Assembly: GCA_037953745.1 (NCBI GenBank)
Contig: JBAKBP010006545.1
Span: 45,235-109,234 of the forward strand
DNA length: 64,000 nucleotides
Direction: 5' to 3'
Source of the DNA: Lithodes maja
Taxonomy: Eukaryota > Arthropoda > Malacostraca > Decapoda > Lithodidae
Position 1 is the first letter of the stretch. Each line of letters starts with the position of its first letter. The notes below the pieces were generated by a model. It ran no database searches and was not told where the DNA came from. It worked only from the letters and a program-made list of their open reading frames with translations. A program made the translations under genes and the position numbers. Shown here one piece after another: positions 49,780 through 59,144 of the stretch.

Positions 49780-50689
49780 CTACAAATAGGTAAATACAAA
49801 TAGGTAAATACATACTTCTAAAAGGAAGTCACCATTCATATTCCTACCCTCCACACCCCATTTTCCCACTATACCTTCTATCTCCTCGTTTCCAACTCTA
49901 CCATTCATGTCGCCTACTAATATTACTTGTGTACACTCTTGCCTTTCTCTTATAATAATTTTCATTTTAGTAAGCGTTGTTTCCACATAGCGATTTTGAT
50001 AATTTAATTTGACTTTATATTGTCCTTGTCTCAATTTTGGTTTGTTTAGTTTGCAAGTTTTACATTTTAATACATTTATTGACTTTATTCCAAAATGTTC
50101 TATTTTCTTCCGCACCTTTCCCAGTTTCTTGGTTGACTGGCGCATAGACACACATAAAAGTATACCTATCTATCCCAATCTTGCACTCACACCATACAAT
50201 TCTTGAGTCCACGCATCCATAGTTTTTCACACACTTCCTCAACCTTTCTGACAAAATTACTGCTACCCCTTCCTTTTTCTTACGTTTATATCCTGCATCC
50301 AATCCAGACCAGACAACCCATCCTTCCCCACCCCACAAATCATGCTCACTCTCACCATCCCACACTCCAGAACCCAACAGGTGCGTCTTACCTACCCCAC
50401 ACACATCCACACATCCATCTTTAAGCTCTCGCATCAGACACTCTCTCTTGCTAAAATCATTTATGCCATTGGCATTGAAGGCACAGACACGGAGCACGCT
50501 TTCCTTCACCCGAACGACGTTTCCACCACTTTTCTGCTTTGTTCCTCCACCCCCGAGGGGTCCTGGCCGGCAGCATACCGAGCACAGTTGTTTCCCAGGA
50601 GGACTTGGGGCCTGGACATAATGCCTCCAAACAGGGCGCCGGCTTGTCAAAAGTATACTAAAAGAAAAACTAAAAACTGACACCAACAT
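49780..50689 (-). pseudogene. RTE-like LINE B, 5' part of the EEP endonuclease
   Basis: The minus strand reads VLRVCAFNANGINDFSKREC, LKDGCVDVCGVGKTH and IDRYTFMCVYAPVNQ. Then, after the inserted Naiad fragment, QVILVGDMNGRVGNEEIEGI and MNGDFLLEV. These are the AFNANG, GxxxT, YAP and GDMNG endonuclease motifs. It is continuous with 46210 after removal of the CR1-like LINE. Confidence 0.85.
49963..50070 (+). repeat. Naiad terminal fragment inside LINE B
   Basis: TTTTAGTAAGCGTTGTTTCC to TTTGCAAGTTTTACATTTTAA. It splits the EEP reading frame of LINE B. Confidence 0.8.
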
Positions 50690-50985
50690 CAGTAAAAAAC
50701 ATACAACACAGTAAAAATGAAAATATTAAGAAGAGAGGGAGAACAAAAATATACAGGGGACAACAGAAATATAGTTACAAGGGGGATATTTTTATAGTGG
50801 AAATTAAAAGAGGATTTAAAATTAAAAACAAAGTGTGCTGCTGAAGAAAATAGCACACCCGCCCTCCCCTTTAGTTCCATCGTCAAGCAAAAATAAAAAT
50901 AAATCCTGAGCCGAAGAAATAATTAATGGGCACTTAACCCTCGGGAAGGCCTCACTATAAATTGCTCCTGAACCAGAATTAATTC
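50690..50985. other. AT-rich stretch, nothing recognised
   Basis: There is a short minus-strand open frame without domain similarity. No repeat borders were identified. Confidence 0.4.
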
Positions 50986-50992
50986 ATATTTT

Positions 50993-51238
50993 TTTACCAA
51001 CCAACTTTACGTCTAAACTCAATTAATGAAATCAACAAATACATGTTGACTCGAGGACTCGAACCTAGAGAGTTAAATCGTAAGCTTGTGCATAATTCTT
51101 TAACTGTCTTGATAGCGTAATGCATAAATGCGCGGAATTTCGGTGTGAGTATCGTACGTTCGAGTCCTTGGAGTGCCACATGTATTGGTTGATTTCATTA
51201 ATTGAGTTTAGAAGTAAAGTTGGTTGGTCAAAAAATAT
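50993..51238. repeat. Inverted pair of tRNA-like SINE copies
   Basis: The arms ACCAACCAACTTTACGTC and CTAAAGTTGGTTGGT-like sequence are complementary. Each side carries TTCGAGTCCTTGGAGTGCCA or its complement (B-box). The right unit spans 51104-51182. No intact tRNA cloverleaf. Confidence 0.6.
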
Positions 51239-51239
51239 G

Positions 51240-51420
51240 AATAGTCAGTAGAGGGTCGGCTACTGAAGAAAGGTCCAGCGGGTCAAACCCTCACTGTCAA
51301 AATGTTAATTGGTAGATGTCAAGCCCGGGCAACTTGACCTAGCGATTCATGACAAACGCCTAATGTTCATGGGCCAACCCTTCTCGGTAAGTAGGTAGGT
51401 AAAAAAAAAAAAAAAAAATG
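51240..51420 (+). repeat. SINE body fragment with poly-A
   Basis: CAAGCCCGGGCAACTTGACC and GCGATTCATGACAAACGCC match the complement of 25690-25790. It ends in an A run at 51402-51418 followed by (TATG)n. Confidence 0.55.
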
Positions 51421-51494
51421 TATGTATGTATGTACTGTACAGTATATTCACTGGCACTTACCCCAGTTTTTTTTTCCCCTATTACCCCCTACAG

Positions 51495-51709
51495 AGAACA
51501 ACTAGAAGAAGGTGTTGCTGGTCGTCTGTTCACCCTACTGGAGCGCTACCACTCTACCACAGAAGCAGTAGCGTACCCTCTACCCCAAGGCTACAACTCC
51601 TTCCTGGCCTACCTCGCCCACCGCTGTCTCCCGCACCACGTCTTTATGCAGTACCTCAAGCGCGGCGTCCTGCAGCTCAATGTTGACGTACTGCGGGAGA
51701 TTGTTTATG
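51495..51709 (+). CDS. GSAP: GSAP homologue, exon G (conserved C-terminal domain)
   Basis: This exon runs from a CCCCTACAG acceptor to a GTTAGT donor, entering phase 2 and leaving phase 1. It reads EQLEEGVAGRLFTLLERYHS, then AYPLPQGYNSFLAYLAHRCL and PHHVFMQYLKRGVLQLNVDV. It aligns with the human GSAP block LPLPPGFHTLHTILGVQCLP and LLHCIDSGVLLLTETAVIRL. This is the strongest identification in the locus and lies at the start of the region corresponding to the mammalian 16-kDa active fragment (knowledge of the family). ATTGTTTATG|G joins exon H to give YGLDDT. Confidence 0.88.
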
Positions 51710-51783
51710 GTTAGTTTCAGATATTTTAATGAAGTATGAGGCAGTTTTTAATGCCAGTTTTGGGCTGGATCTGTCAGAGTGAG

Positions 51784-52318
51784 GGTTGTTGTTGTTGTTG
51801 TTGTTTTTCCCCAAGCTGCCTGGCCGAACAGCCCCAAGGCCCCGAGCAAGGCCAAGGCCACAACCGAGCGCCCCCACAGAACCTCCCCGCCGACCACAAT
51901 AAAGCCTGGGTGACCGAAGCCACTCCATGGCGGGGAGCTGAGGAGGGCGCGGAAACGCCCGGGAAACCAAAGCCCCACCCAGGGCCCTGTGCCCCTCAGC
52001 AATTATGAAGAGAAAGTTGAGAGGCAAAGGAAAGATGTGACGCTTTGGCTTCCAATCTTGGTAGATTAGGAGGTCAATCCACGCAAGAGACGCCGTCACT
52101 TGAGATCTAGAAAATATATAAGTAAAAGGAACAGTCAGAGTAAGCTATGGGTATGGCAGAGATCGCTCAGTTCTCACTCTGATAGACCAGCCCATCACCA
52201 CATGACTAGAACCCAATCCTCTCATCATCAGCTAGGAAAGGCCCTAGAAAGCCGCCTTTGGCGGGGGGATAGCTCCCCTATTTCAACCCTTTTCGGGGTT
52301 GGGCACCCGCCCTCAGAG
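51784..52318 (-). mobile_element. (AAC)n-family repeat, near full length
   Basis: A (GTT)n run, then CCTGGCCGAACAGCCCCAAGG through TTTCGGGGTTGGGCACCCGC. It is about 530 bp and closest in extent to 7797-8312. It follows GSAP exon G by 75 bp. Confidence 0.8.
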
Positions 52319-52361
52319 TGAGGGTTGGTGTCCTCTACTACATAGCCGGTTCTCACTTTAC

Positions 52362-52845
52362 CTTTTTCATCATTCTTATTTCTAACTCTTTTCCTGAGAG
52401 TGGTGAAGGCAATGGGGCCATAATGGTGTGCCCCATGGGTCCCTAGTGTCTTACTCTCACAACCCACTGGCACAAGTCAGCCTTTCTCTCTGTGGCGTAG
52501 GGATGCGGCGACCCCACCACCCGCCACTTCGGTGGTGCAATCAGCTTCTGGAGCAGTGGACCACTGGTTCCTATCTTCAGAAAATTTCTGTGCTTAGTAT
52601 ACTTCCAGCCAGAGCCCCACTGGGGTAAATAAAATAGCAAAACATTGGTGGAACTGCCATCCTGGTGAGGGACTGCTCTGGATCTGCTCCTTCAGTGTTA
52701 AGGGTCATAATCCACTTAGTGGAAATGTCACTGTGGAGTGGGTCAGTGGGGGCATGTCTGGGAGCCTGGAGGCAGTTTCAGTCATGGTCATCCGTTTTGG
52801 GGCGCTGCCTCTGGAAGCTGAGCGTCAGATTTGATGATGATGATG
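52362..52845 (+). mobile_element. (GAT)n-tailed non-autonomous retroposon
   Basis: CATCATTCTTATTTCTAACTC to AGATTTGATGATGATGATG, about 480 bp. A second copy lies at 59898-60372 with the same borders. It has no RT, and its 3' tail resembles that of LINE B, suggesting LINE B supplied the machinery (inference). Confidence 0.65.
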
Positions 52846-53045
52846 ATTTTAATGCCATGCACTCCCTTCATTGACAGGGCTAGGGTGTGCCCTTATTACA
52901 GGGACTTTACTGGACATTTGCCACAAATCACTAGACCTGAATGTCCAAACTCTTGATGTCTACCAGTGGCACGGGGTGGTATCGAACTGCAGACCCTTTG
53001 ATCAGCAGCCAGACGCGCTACTGAGCATGCCATGGCCCGCGGTGT
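52846..53045 (-). repeat. tRNA-derived SINE copy
   Basis: The minus strand begins GGGCCATGGCATGCTCAGTA (A-box-like) and has CAGTTCGATACC (B-box). The body includes the complement of GGTCAAGTTGCCCGGG-type sequence in degenerate form. It lacks a full acceptor stem. Confidence 0.6.
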
Positions 53046-53390
53046 ATTAACAGGAATCTATTTAGTGAGGTAGTTATTTATTTATTTTCATTAGATGTCA
53101 GATTTATTGCTTACCAAGAATTTTTATATTATTTTTATAGACAAAACTTCCCACCAAAGGTGGTTTCCGACCTACTTAAAATTGCTATAGATTTAAGAAA
53201 GTGATAAAATTGACAGCTGAAAAATTAATGAAAAGTGAAGGCCAAGGTTTACCCATGCAAAATGTAAAACTATCTTGTCAACCAATAGAGAAATTGGAAA
53301 GGAAATCCACAATGCCGTGATTACTGTACAGTACTTTGAATGGAGAAATTATTCTAACAAATTTTATATATTTTAACATGATACTGTAGT
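53046..53390. other. AT-rich stretch, nothing recognised
   Basis: No ORF or repeat border is supported. Confidence 0.4.
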
Positions 53391-53391
53391 T

Positions 53392-53468
53392 TCTCTCTGG
53401 TGTCTTTTGCACTTATCTTGTGTCGTCCTAGTTTTGGTTTGTTTATTTTGCAAGTTTTACAATTTAAT
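53392..53468 (+). repeat. Naiad terminal fragment
   Basis: TCTTGTGTCGTCCTAGTTTTGG to TTTTGCAAGTTTTACAATTTAA. Confidence 0.6.
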
Positions 53469-53698
53469 GATCCTCTAGAGAAAACTGTTGTGTTGTTACA
53501 ATTAAAACCTGTTACGATGATTTCTTGTTACTGCCTTATTGTAGCACGGTTAAGGCTGGTGTGGTGCGATTTCGCCAGGTTCAAGTGCTTCAGGGGGACT
53601 TTATTGAGTTCTGCTGAGACACTGTTAGCACCATACTGTACCAACATCAGCCACAGTGATAACATTATGGGGCATTGTTGTGGCAAGATTTTGTTGTA

Positions 53699-54451
53699 CA
53701 GTCGGCCCCGCAAGGGTGCGCACTAAAAGGGTGCGATTGTCCAACCGTGCGGCAGATGTCCGTGTGGTGCTTATAATCCAAGGGTGCGAAAAAAGCAAAG
53801 TGTGCGTTTTTTTCGCCCAATAACCCCTGAAAAACATGAACTAAGGAAAGAATACCTGTACAGTATAGAAATGTGATTAGATATTAGATAGAATATGGGT
53901 ATTACACTCACTTTGGATGGTTTATGTATGCGTGGAGGTTGGGATGTTGGTCTTACTGAGGGTCCGAGGCTGCCCCCATGCCCACATGGGGGCATTTTAC
54001 ACCTGCTGCCCCTAACCCACCGCCCAGGGCGATCGTGTTACCCACCAAAACAAAAGTGAAAGTTCTTGATTTAGAACAGAAAAAACAGTTACTAGACATG
54101 TTGGCTAGAGGTGAGAAACAGGCAAATGTGGGTAGACATTTTGGTGTGGGCATGGGGGCAGCCTCGGACCCTCAGTAAGACCAACATCCCAACCTCCACG
54201 CATACATAAACCATCCAAAGTGAGTGTAATACCCCTATTCTATCTAATATCTAATCACATTTCTATACTGTGCAGGTATTCTTTCCTTAGTTCATGTTTT
54301 TCAGGGGTTATTGGCCGAAAAAAGGGTAAGTTTGAAGAGTCCCCGGACTACATAGTGAATTTCCCATAGGTTCTTAAGCTCCAAGGGTGCATTTTACAAG
54401 GATGCGCTCATGTCTCGGACTAAGGTAACCGCACCCTTGTGGGGCCCACTG
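53699..54451 (+). mobile_element. pogo/Tigger-derived foldback with CENP-B-type HTH fragment
   Basis: The TIRs CAGTCGGCCCCGCAAGGGTG and CACCCTTGTGGGGCCCACTG are flanked by TA. Internal arms of about 200 bp (53790-53990 and 54145-54320) are inverted copies. Between them the sequence encodes KTKVKVLDLEQKKQLLDMLA, GEKQANVGRHFGV, the N-terminal helix-turn-helix of Tigger/pogo transposases. There is no catalytic domain. Confidence 0.8.
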
Positions 54452-54603
54452 TACTGTGCTGCAGTAAAGACTGTAGCCACCGTGTTATGATTGCTATGCA
54501 CTGTGTGCAGTACTGTGATTGTACCATGGAAGCCACATTCACTGTGGACGGTTGCGGTCTTTAAACCTGTATGTATGTATGTATGTACTCTATGTACTAC
54601 AGG

Positions 54604-54690
54604 TATGTGGATATATTATCTAGACAGGCCATAGTGCAGTTGGTAGAGCACTTGCCTGCAAACCTAGAGGTGGAGAGTTCTAGGCTTGGG
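54604..54690 (+). repeat. tRNA-like sequence next to the Naiad element
   Basis: GGCCATAGTGCAGTTGGTAG and AGCACTTGCCTGCAAACC resemble the 5' half of a tRNA with A-box and GCA-type anticodon region. The B-box (GAGTTCTAGGC) is degenerate and the acceptor stem pairs over only about four bases. I treat it as a tRNA pseudogene or SINE head. Confidence 0.5.
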
Positions 54691-54771
54691 CCAGCCAGTG
54701 TGTGTTATGTGTGCGATTAGTTTCCTTGGGAAACAGATTAACTTTCTCATGTAGTGATATACACCCTATGT

Positions 54772-55185
54772 CAGTGGTCAGCAACCCTTAAAGCTAGAAG
54801 AGCCATTTTTAATAGTTTCATAAAAATGGTGTACTGTCGGAGCCGCAATACAAAACAAAATTGGTCTCATCAACCGAAATGTACAGTACAGTACTTCAGA
54901 AATAAGAGAATATATCCTACTTCTCAACTAAACCAATTATAGTGATATTGTTCAATAGCCTGGTATCCACAAGCTTAGGAAACACATCTCACATTTCTAG
55001 AAATCATAACAATTGATACCTATAAATCTTTTTGAAGTTGTATAAACAAATCTAATGTTTCCTTGAATGTGTTATATGATGCCTTCATTTTGAAGGAAGA
55101 ATTATTATTTCTAAAGCTTCTGGAGCCACACAAGTGTCCTGAAAGAGCCGCATGTGGCTCCTGAGGCGCAGGTTGCCGACCCCTG
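54772..55185. mobile_element. hAT MITE inside the left end of the Naiad element
   Basis: The TIRs are CAGTGGTCAGCAACCCTTAA and GCGCAGGTTGCCGACCCCTG. The 8-bp flanks are CCCTATGT (54764-54771) and CCCTATAT (55186-55193). The 414-bp body contains GAGCCGCATGTGGCTC. TIR and duplication length are diagnostic of hAT. No transposase. Confidence 0.9.
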
Positions 55186-55325
55186 CCCTATATGGTAGTT
55201 TTGTGTTCTTTGATTTCATAATTTCATTTGATTAAAGCGTTATTTCCACATAGCATTTTGATTCGCTCTTTTGACAGAACAATTCTCTTTACCCTCGCAC
55301 CCGGCAAAATTATAAAAACTTAAAA

Positions 55326-58154
55326 ATGAAAAATAATAATAAAAATAACCGGCGTCTTTTCGATGATAACTGTAAATGTAAACTCTGTGTGAATGAATTT
55401 GATTTTGAACATCAAACATTTTTTAAAAGTTACATTACCAATACAAAATTTTTGGTTTTAAATTCTTCTGTTAATGTAACATCTCCATGTAAAGTAAAGA
55501 ATGTTATCTATTTAATAACCTGTGATAAATGTGGTATACAATATGTTGGAAAGACGGAGCAATGTTTAAGAGAAAGAGCCTACGGGCATAGATCAGGAAT
55601 TAAGAACGGCATCGACTCCAAGATTCTTCTATATAAGCATTTTAACACAGATTGTACTAAATTTGATTGTAAATACAAAATTATAGAAATTGTTCAAAGT
55701 AATCAAAATGTTTTGGATAGAAAAAATTATTGGATTGGAAAATTAATGACCATCTATCCATTTGGACTTAACAATCAAATAAAAAATGTAGGCAACATTT
55801 TGTATAAAGATTTATTAAAAAACTATTTTAATAACCCATATTTTAACTTCCCTGTTTTAAACAGAAGACCTGGTAGACACGGTAATAGAAGACTAAATAC
55901 ATTTAATAAAAAGAAAAACAGGTCTGATATTAAAATTATTGTTAATAATTTATATTCATTATATCGAAATTTCGGAATTAAAAAATTAAAAGATTCATTG
56001 AAAGGCCTACAAAAGAAAAGTTTTGCTCCTTTTATAGAAAATATTCTAAACAATAAACATAATTTCACAAATAAATTTAAGAATATAGTCTTTGCTTTTA
56101 TGGGATATATTAGAGCGAATTCTAAGAAATCCAAAGATAACCGTATTAAAGATAAAGTCGTGTCCACTTTAAATTATTCCTCTAAAATTTTAGACAAAAT
56201 TAATGTTAACAGTCTTATTAATTCAAAGAAAGTTAAGTCCATGTTACCAGATGGTTGTAAAGATTTCAAACCATTAATAGTGTATTCATATGAACGACCT
56301 GTTGGGTCTATTATTTGTAATTATAATAAAGTTTTAGGAAATCTTTCAGATAATGATATTTTCAATAATAATAAATGCGTGTGTGAAAGAGTCATGGATA
56401 TGCCAGCTAGCAAACGTGATGCACTAGCAAAGTTCATTTATAGTCCGATATGTCACATATTAACAGGTGATGTAGAACTAGTTAAACATTTTGCAAACGA
56501 CAAATTAGCGGATCTATGTCGTAAAGGGTTTAAATTTAGAATAGGGAGTAATAAAGTAACATGGGACATAATTTTAAAAGATATTGTTTTTTCAGTCAAT
56601 AAATTAAAAGATAAATTGTTAAAAATTGCGTGCTGCGATGAGAGAGAACTAGAAACATGGTCTAAATTATTAATTAAGTTAATTAGAAATAAAATTTTCT
56701 CGCTTAAAAATGAATTTAATCTTTCAGATTTTATAGACTATAATTATAATAAGCTTAAAGCTGATTTAATAAATTTACATAAACATTTTGTAATCACTAC
56801 AGTAGATAAAGCCAGCAATAATTATAGCTTCACATGTAAGAAATTTTATCTTGAAAACATGAAAAAAGAATTAGGTAAGGGTAACATATTACGTAAAAAT
56901 ATTTGCGGTAATTCTGTTTATGAAATTCAAAATAATCTGAATATTGATAACTTAATCGATGAACATACCAAGAAAAATATAACATTTGATATTAAACTTT
57001 CTGATAAGAACAAGTGCATTGCAAAATTATACATGTTACCTAAATTTCATAAAAGACCTTATAAATATCGCTTTATTGCCGGAGCAAAATTTGCTACCAC
57101 TAAAACTCTATCAGAACAAGTCGTAAATTGCTTAAAATACATTAAAAGTACTCATAAAAGATATTGTAATACCATCATGAGAAGAACTGGCATTAACTAT
57201 TATTGGAGTGTTGACAATTCGTTAGAAGTTATTGATAAAATAAATACCATGCCGAAAGTTACCTCGGTACATAGCTTCGACTTTTCAACTTTGTATACCA
57301 ATTTGCCTTTAGATTTAGTATATTCAGAGCTTTGCTTTATTATAGATTTGCACTTTGACAGGTTCGTTAGGAATGGTAATTATTTCATAAATGTTTATAC
57401 ATATTTTAATAATGCATCACTTAGCTCTACTCCCACTAGTTCTGTATATTTTGATAGAACTAAACTTAAAGATGCCCTTAAATTCCTCCTTTTCAATACT
57501 TATGTTAGATTCGGCCCGTACATTTTCAAACAAATATTAGGAATTCCTATGGGTGGAAATGCTAGCCCTTTAATTGCAGACTTATTCTTGCTTGCTTTAG
57601 AATTTAAATATATAAAAGACTTAGTTGACAGTAGCAAGAAAAATAAAATCCCAAAAAAATTAGCACTTGCTAAACTGTTAAGTAATAATAGTAGATATAT
57701 TGATGATATTCTTGTTTGCAATTTGTTAAATTTTAATCAAGTTGCTAAACTTATTTACCCTAATTCTATTCCCCTCACACAATGTAACGTAAATTATAAA
57801 GTTGAAAATTTTCTTGATATAAATATAGAGATTGTTAATGAACAGTGCATACTTAAAGTATATCACAAAGTTGATGATTTTAATTTTAACGTAATAAACT
57901 TTCCTTTCCCTAGTAGTAATATCGATAGTAAAATAACTTATAATTGTTTTTATTCCCAATTAATAAGATTTTGTAAAATCTGCACTAAAGTAGATGACTT
58001 TTGGGCTAGAGCTAGGTTACTATACAGACTCTTAGTGGACAGAGGTTTTGAGGCAAGTAAATTGTTCCATAAATTTAATCTTTTTAGGGTCAATTATTGT
58101 GACTGTATTCTAAAATTTGACATCAATAATTTTAATCAAGCCTTTTTAACTTGA
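55326..58154 (+). CDS. Naiad Penelope-like polyprotein: N-terminal GIY-YIG endonuclease and C-terminal RT, 942 aa
   Basis: This retrotransposon protein nicks DNA and reverse-transcribes its RNA. Residues 15-40 hold a Cys/His cluster (CKCKLCVNEFDFEHQTF, the CCHH-type finger before the endonuclease). GIY-YIG follows at about 60-165: LITCDKCGIQYVGKTEQCLR (G70-I-Q-Y-V-G), ERAYGHRSGI, and ENYW-like RKNYWIGKLMTIYPFGLN. A CxC motif (KCVCER, C351/C353) links to the RT. The RT shows KLYMLPKFHKRPYKYRFIAG (about 567), HSFDFSTLYTNLP (D652), GIPMGGNASPLIADLFLLAL and SRYIDDILVC (D793/D794). The order EN then RT is the reverse of canonical Penelope and matches the published Naiad clade. The frame is fully open with catalytic residues kept, and TGA is used only as the final stop. 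It is very A/T-rich compared with GSAP exons. Confidence 0.92.
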   Translation: MKNNNKNNRRLFDDNCKCKLCVNEFDFEHQTFFKSYITNTKFLVLNSSVNVTSPCKVKNVIYLITCDKCGIQYVGKTEQCLRERAYGHRSGIKNGIDSKILLYKHFNTDCTKFDCKYKIIEIVQSNQNVLDRKNYWIGKLMTIYPFGLNNQIKNVGNILYKDLLKNYFNNPYFNFPVLNRRPGRHGNRRLNTFNKKKNRSDIKIIVNNLYSLYRNFGIKKLKDSLKGLQKKSFAPFIENILNNKHNFTNKFKNIVFAFMGYIRANSKKSKDNRIKDKVVSTLNYSSKILDKINVNSLINSKKVKSMLPDGCKDFKPLIVYSYERPVGSIICNYNKVLGNLSDNDIFNNNKCVCERVMDMPASKRDALAKFIYSPICHILTGDVELVKHFANDKLADLCRKGFKFRIGSNKVTWDIILKDIVFSVNKLKDKLLKIACCDERELETWSKLLIKLIRNKIFSLKNEFNLSDFIDYNYNKLKADLINLHKHFVITTVDKASNNYSFTCKKFYLENMKKELGKGNILRKNICGNSVYEIQNNLNIDNLIDEHTKKNITFDIKLSDKNKCIAKLYMLPKFHKRPYKYRFIAGAKFATTKTLSEQVVNCLKYIKSTHKRYCNTIMRRTGINYYWSVDNSLEVIDKINTMPKVTSVHSFDFSTLYTNLPLDLVYSELCFIIDLHFDRFVRNGNYFINVYTYFNNASLSSTPTSSVYFDRTKLKDALKFLLFNTYVRFGPYIFKQILGIPMGGNASPLIADLFLLALEFKYIKDLVDSSKKNKIPKKLALAKLLSNNSRYIDDILVCNLLNFNQVAKLIYPNSIPLTQCNVNYKVENFLDINIEIVNEQCILKVYHKVDDFNFNVINFPFPSSNIDSKITYNCFYSQLIRFCKICTKVDDFWARARLLYRLLVDRGFEASKLFHKFNLFRVNYCDCILKFDINNFNQAFLT

Positions 58155-58665
58155 AGTTTCTTGTATAACCTCTGCTTACTTTTTGTCTGTATTTATTGTT
58201 TTTTGTCTGTATTTATTGTTTATCTTTTTCTTTTTCTATTATTAATATTAATATTGATGATTTTTTTTAAATTTATTGTTCTTGTTAAAAGAGTACTCTT
58301 TGTTCAAATCTGTTGTTACTTCATATTTTGCAATTATTTGTCTTTATATTATATGTATTCATTGTCGATAGTATCAATTGCTTACTTTTGCGATTTCCTT
58401 AGTTTATTTGTGCTATAAATGTAGGTTATTTGTAGGGTAGTTATTGATAGGGGTCACTTGAGGCATGCTATGCTTACAGGTACCTACCCGATAGCACTAT
58501 CGTTAGTGAGTGCTGTACTGTATTTTATATATTATTTTGTAATAGTATAGATATCTTATCAATATTTGTATTTTGTACTATTGTTAATGTCTTGTCATGT
58601 TGCAAATTTGATTTTAAATAATATTTTGACATTTAACATTTAGTTTCTTTATTCATGCAGAGTTT
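58155..58665. other. 3' non-coding part of the Naiad element
   Basis: AT-rich. There is a direct duplication of TTTTTGTCTGTATTTATTGTT at 58180-58218. No second ORF with a domain. Confidence 0.5.
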
Positions 58666-58992
58666 AGTAAAATTTGCCAGAACGTCCCGGACTTCCCAAA
58701 TTTGACTACTTCCTTTAACGTGACGATAGTGCGTTGTTATATGTGCGATTAGTTTGCTTGGGAAACAGATTAACTTGCTCATGTAGTAATGTACACCCTA
58801 TGTGGTGGATTGTGTTCTTTTATTTAATAGTTTTCATTTTAGTAAGCGTTGTTTCCACATAGCGATTTTGATAATTTAATTTGACTTTATATTGTCCTTG
58901 TCCCAATTTTGGTTTGTTTAGTTTGCAAGTTTTACATTTTAATTTTGTCGTCCCTGTTTTGGTTTGTTTATTTGCAAGTTTTACATTATAAT
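58666..58992 (+). repeat. Right terminal segment of the Naiad element plus partial repeat
   Basis: Two segments: 58666-58942 (AGTAAAATTTGCCAGAACG to GCAAGTTTTACATTTTAAT) and a short tandem piece at 58943-58992 (GTCGTCCCTGTTTTGG to TTTTACATTATAATT). Confidence 0.75.
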
Positions 58993-59144
58993 TGTCAGAC
59001 CACAGTGTTGTTGGTGGACAGTGTTGTTTAGCAATATGTGGCAACTGTTCACTCAAGTCCCTGAAACATAAGGGCACCCACCCTTACCCTGCTCTTGAGC
59101 GTTATTCAGATTTAATACCGGTAGTGTTTTTCTCATTTTTACAG

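Larger units (their letters stand above)
46213..49812 (+). mobile_element. CR1-like LINE, almost complete, ORF2 intact
   Basis: This element inserted in antisense orientation into LINE B. Its 5' end falls inside ORF1. The 3' end is GACAACACGAGCGCTGCTC, then AAATAGGTAAATACAAATAGG tail. A short ACAT repeat flanks it. It is the same family as 22527-23757 and 19385-19510. Confidence 0.85.
43650..50689 (-). mobile_element. RTE-like LINE B, decayed, split by two younger insertions
   Basis: Minus-strand element. The 5' UTR and EEP start lie at 50689-49813. It is interrupted by a Naiad fragment (about 49963-50070) and by a CR1-like LINE (46213-49812, plus strand), then resumes at 46210 and runs to a (GAT)n tail at 43650. 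The junction restores MNGDFLLEV at 49813 to CAEREM at 46210. Outer, oldest element of this nest. Confidence 0.85.
54690..58992 (+). mobile_element. Full-length Naiad-type Penelope-like element
   Basis: The single ORF at 55326-58154 is flanked by related non-coding terminal segments. The left one (54690-54771 and 55186-55276, split by a hAT MITE) and the right one (58731-58992) share TGTGCGATTAGTTT, GGGAAACAGATTAACTT, CTCATGTAGT, CATAGCG/CATAGCATTTTGAT and GTTTTACATT blocks. These are pseudo-LTR-like, as described for Penelope-like elements. At least ten shorter copies of the right segment are scattered in the window in both orientations. Confidence 0.85.

Noticed and set aside
54604..54690. 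Possible tRNA with GCA anticodon
   Set aside because: The B-box is degenerate, the anticodon stem does not pair and the acceptor stem is short. A pseudogene or SINE is more likely.
58152..58154. TGA of the Naiad ORF as a selenocysteine codon
   Set aside because: The RT and endonuclease are complete before it, stops follow soon after in frame, and metal-binding positions use Cys. It is read as the ordinary stop.
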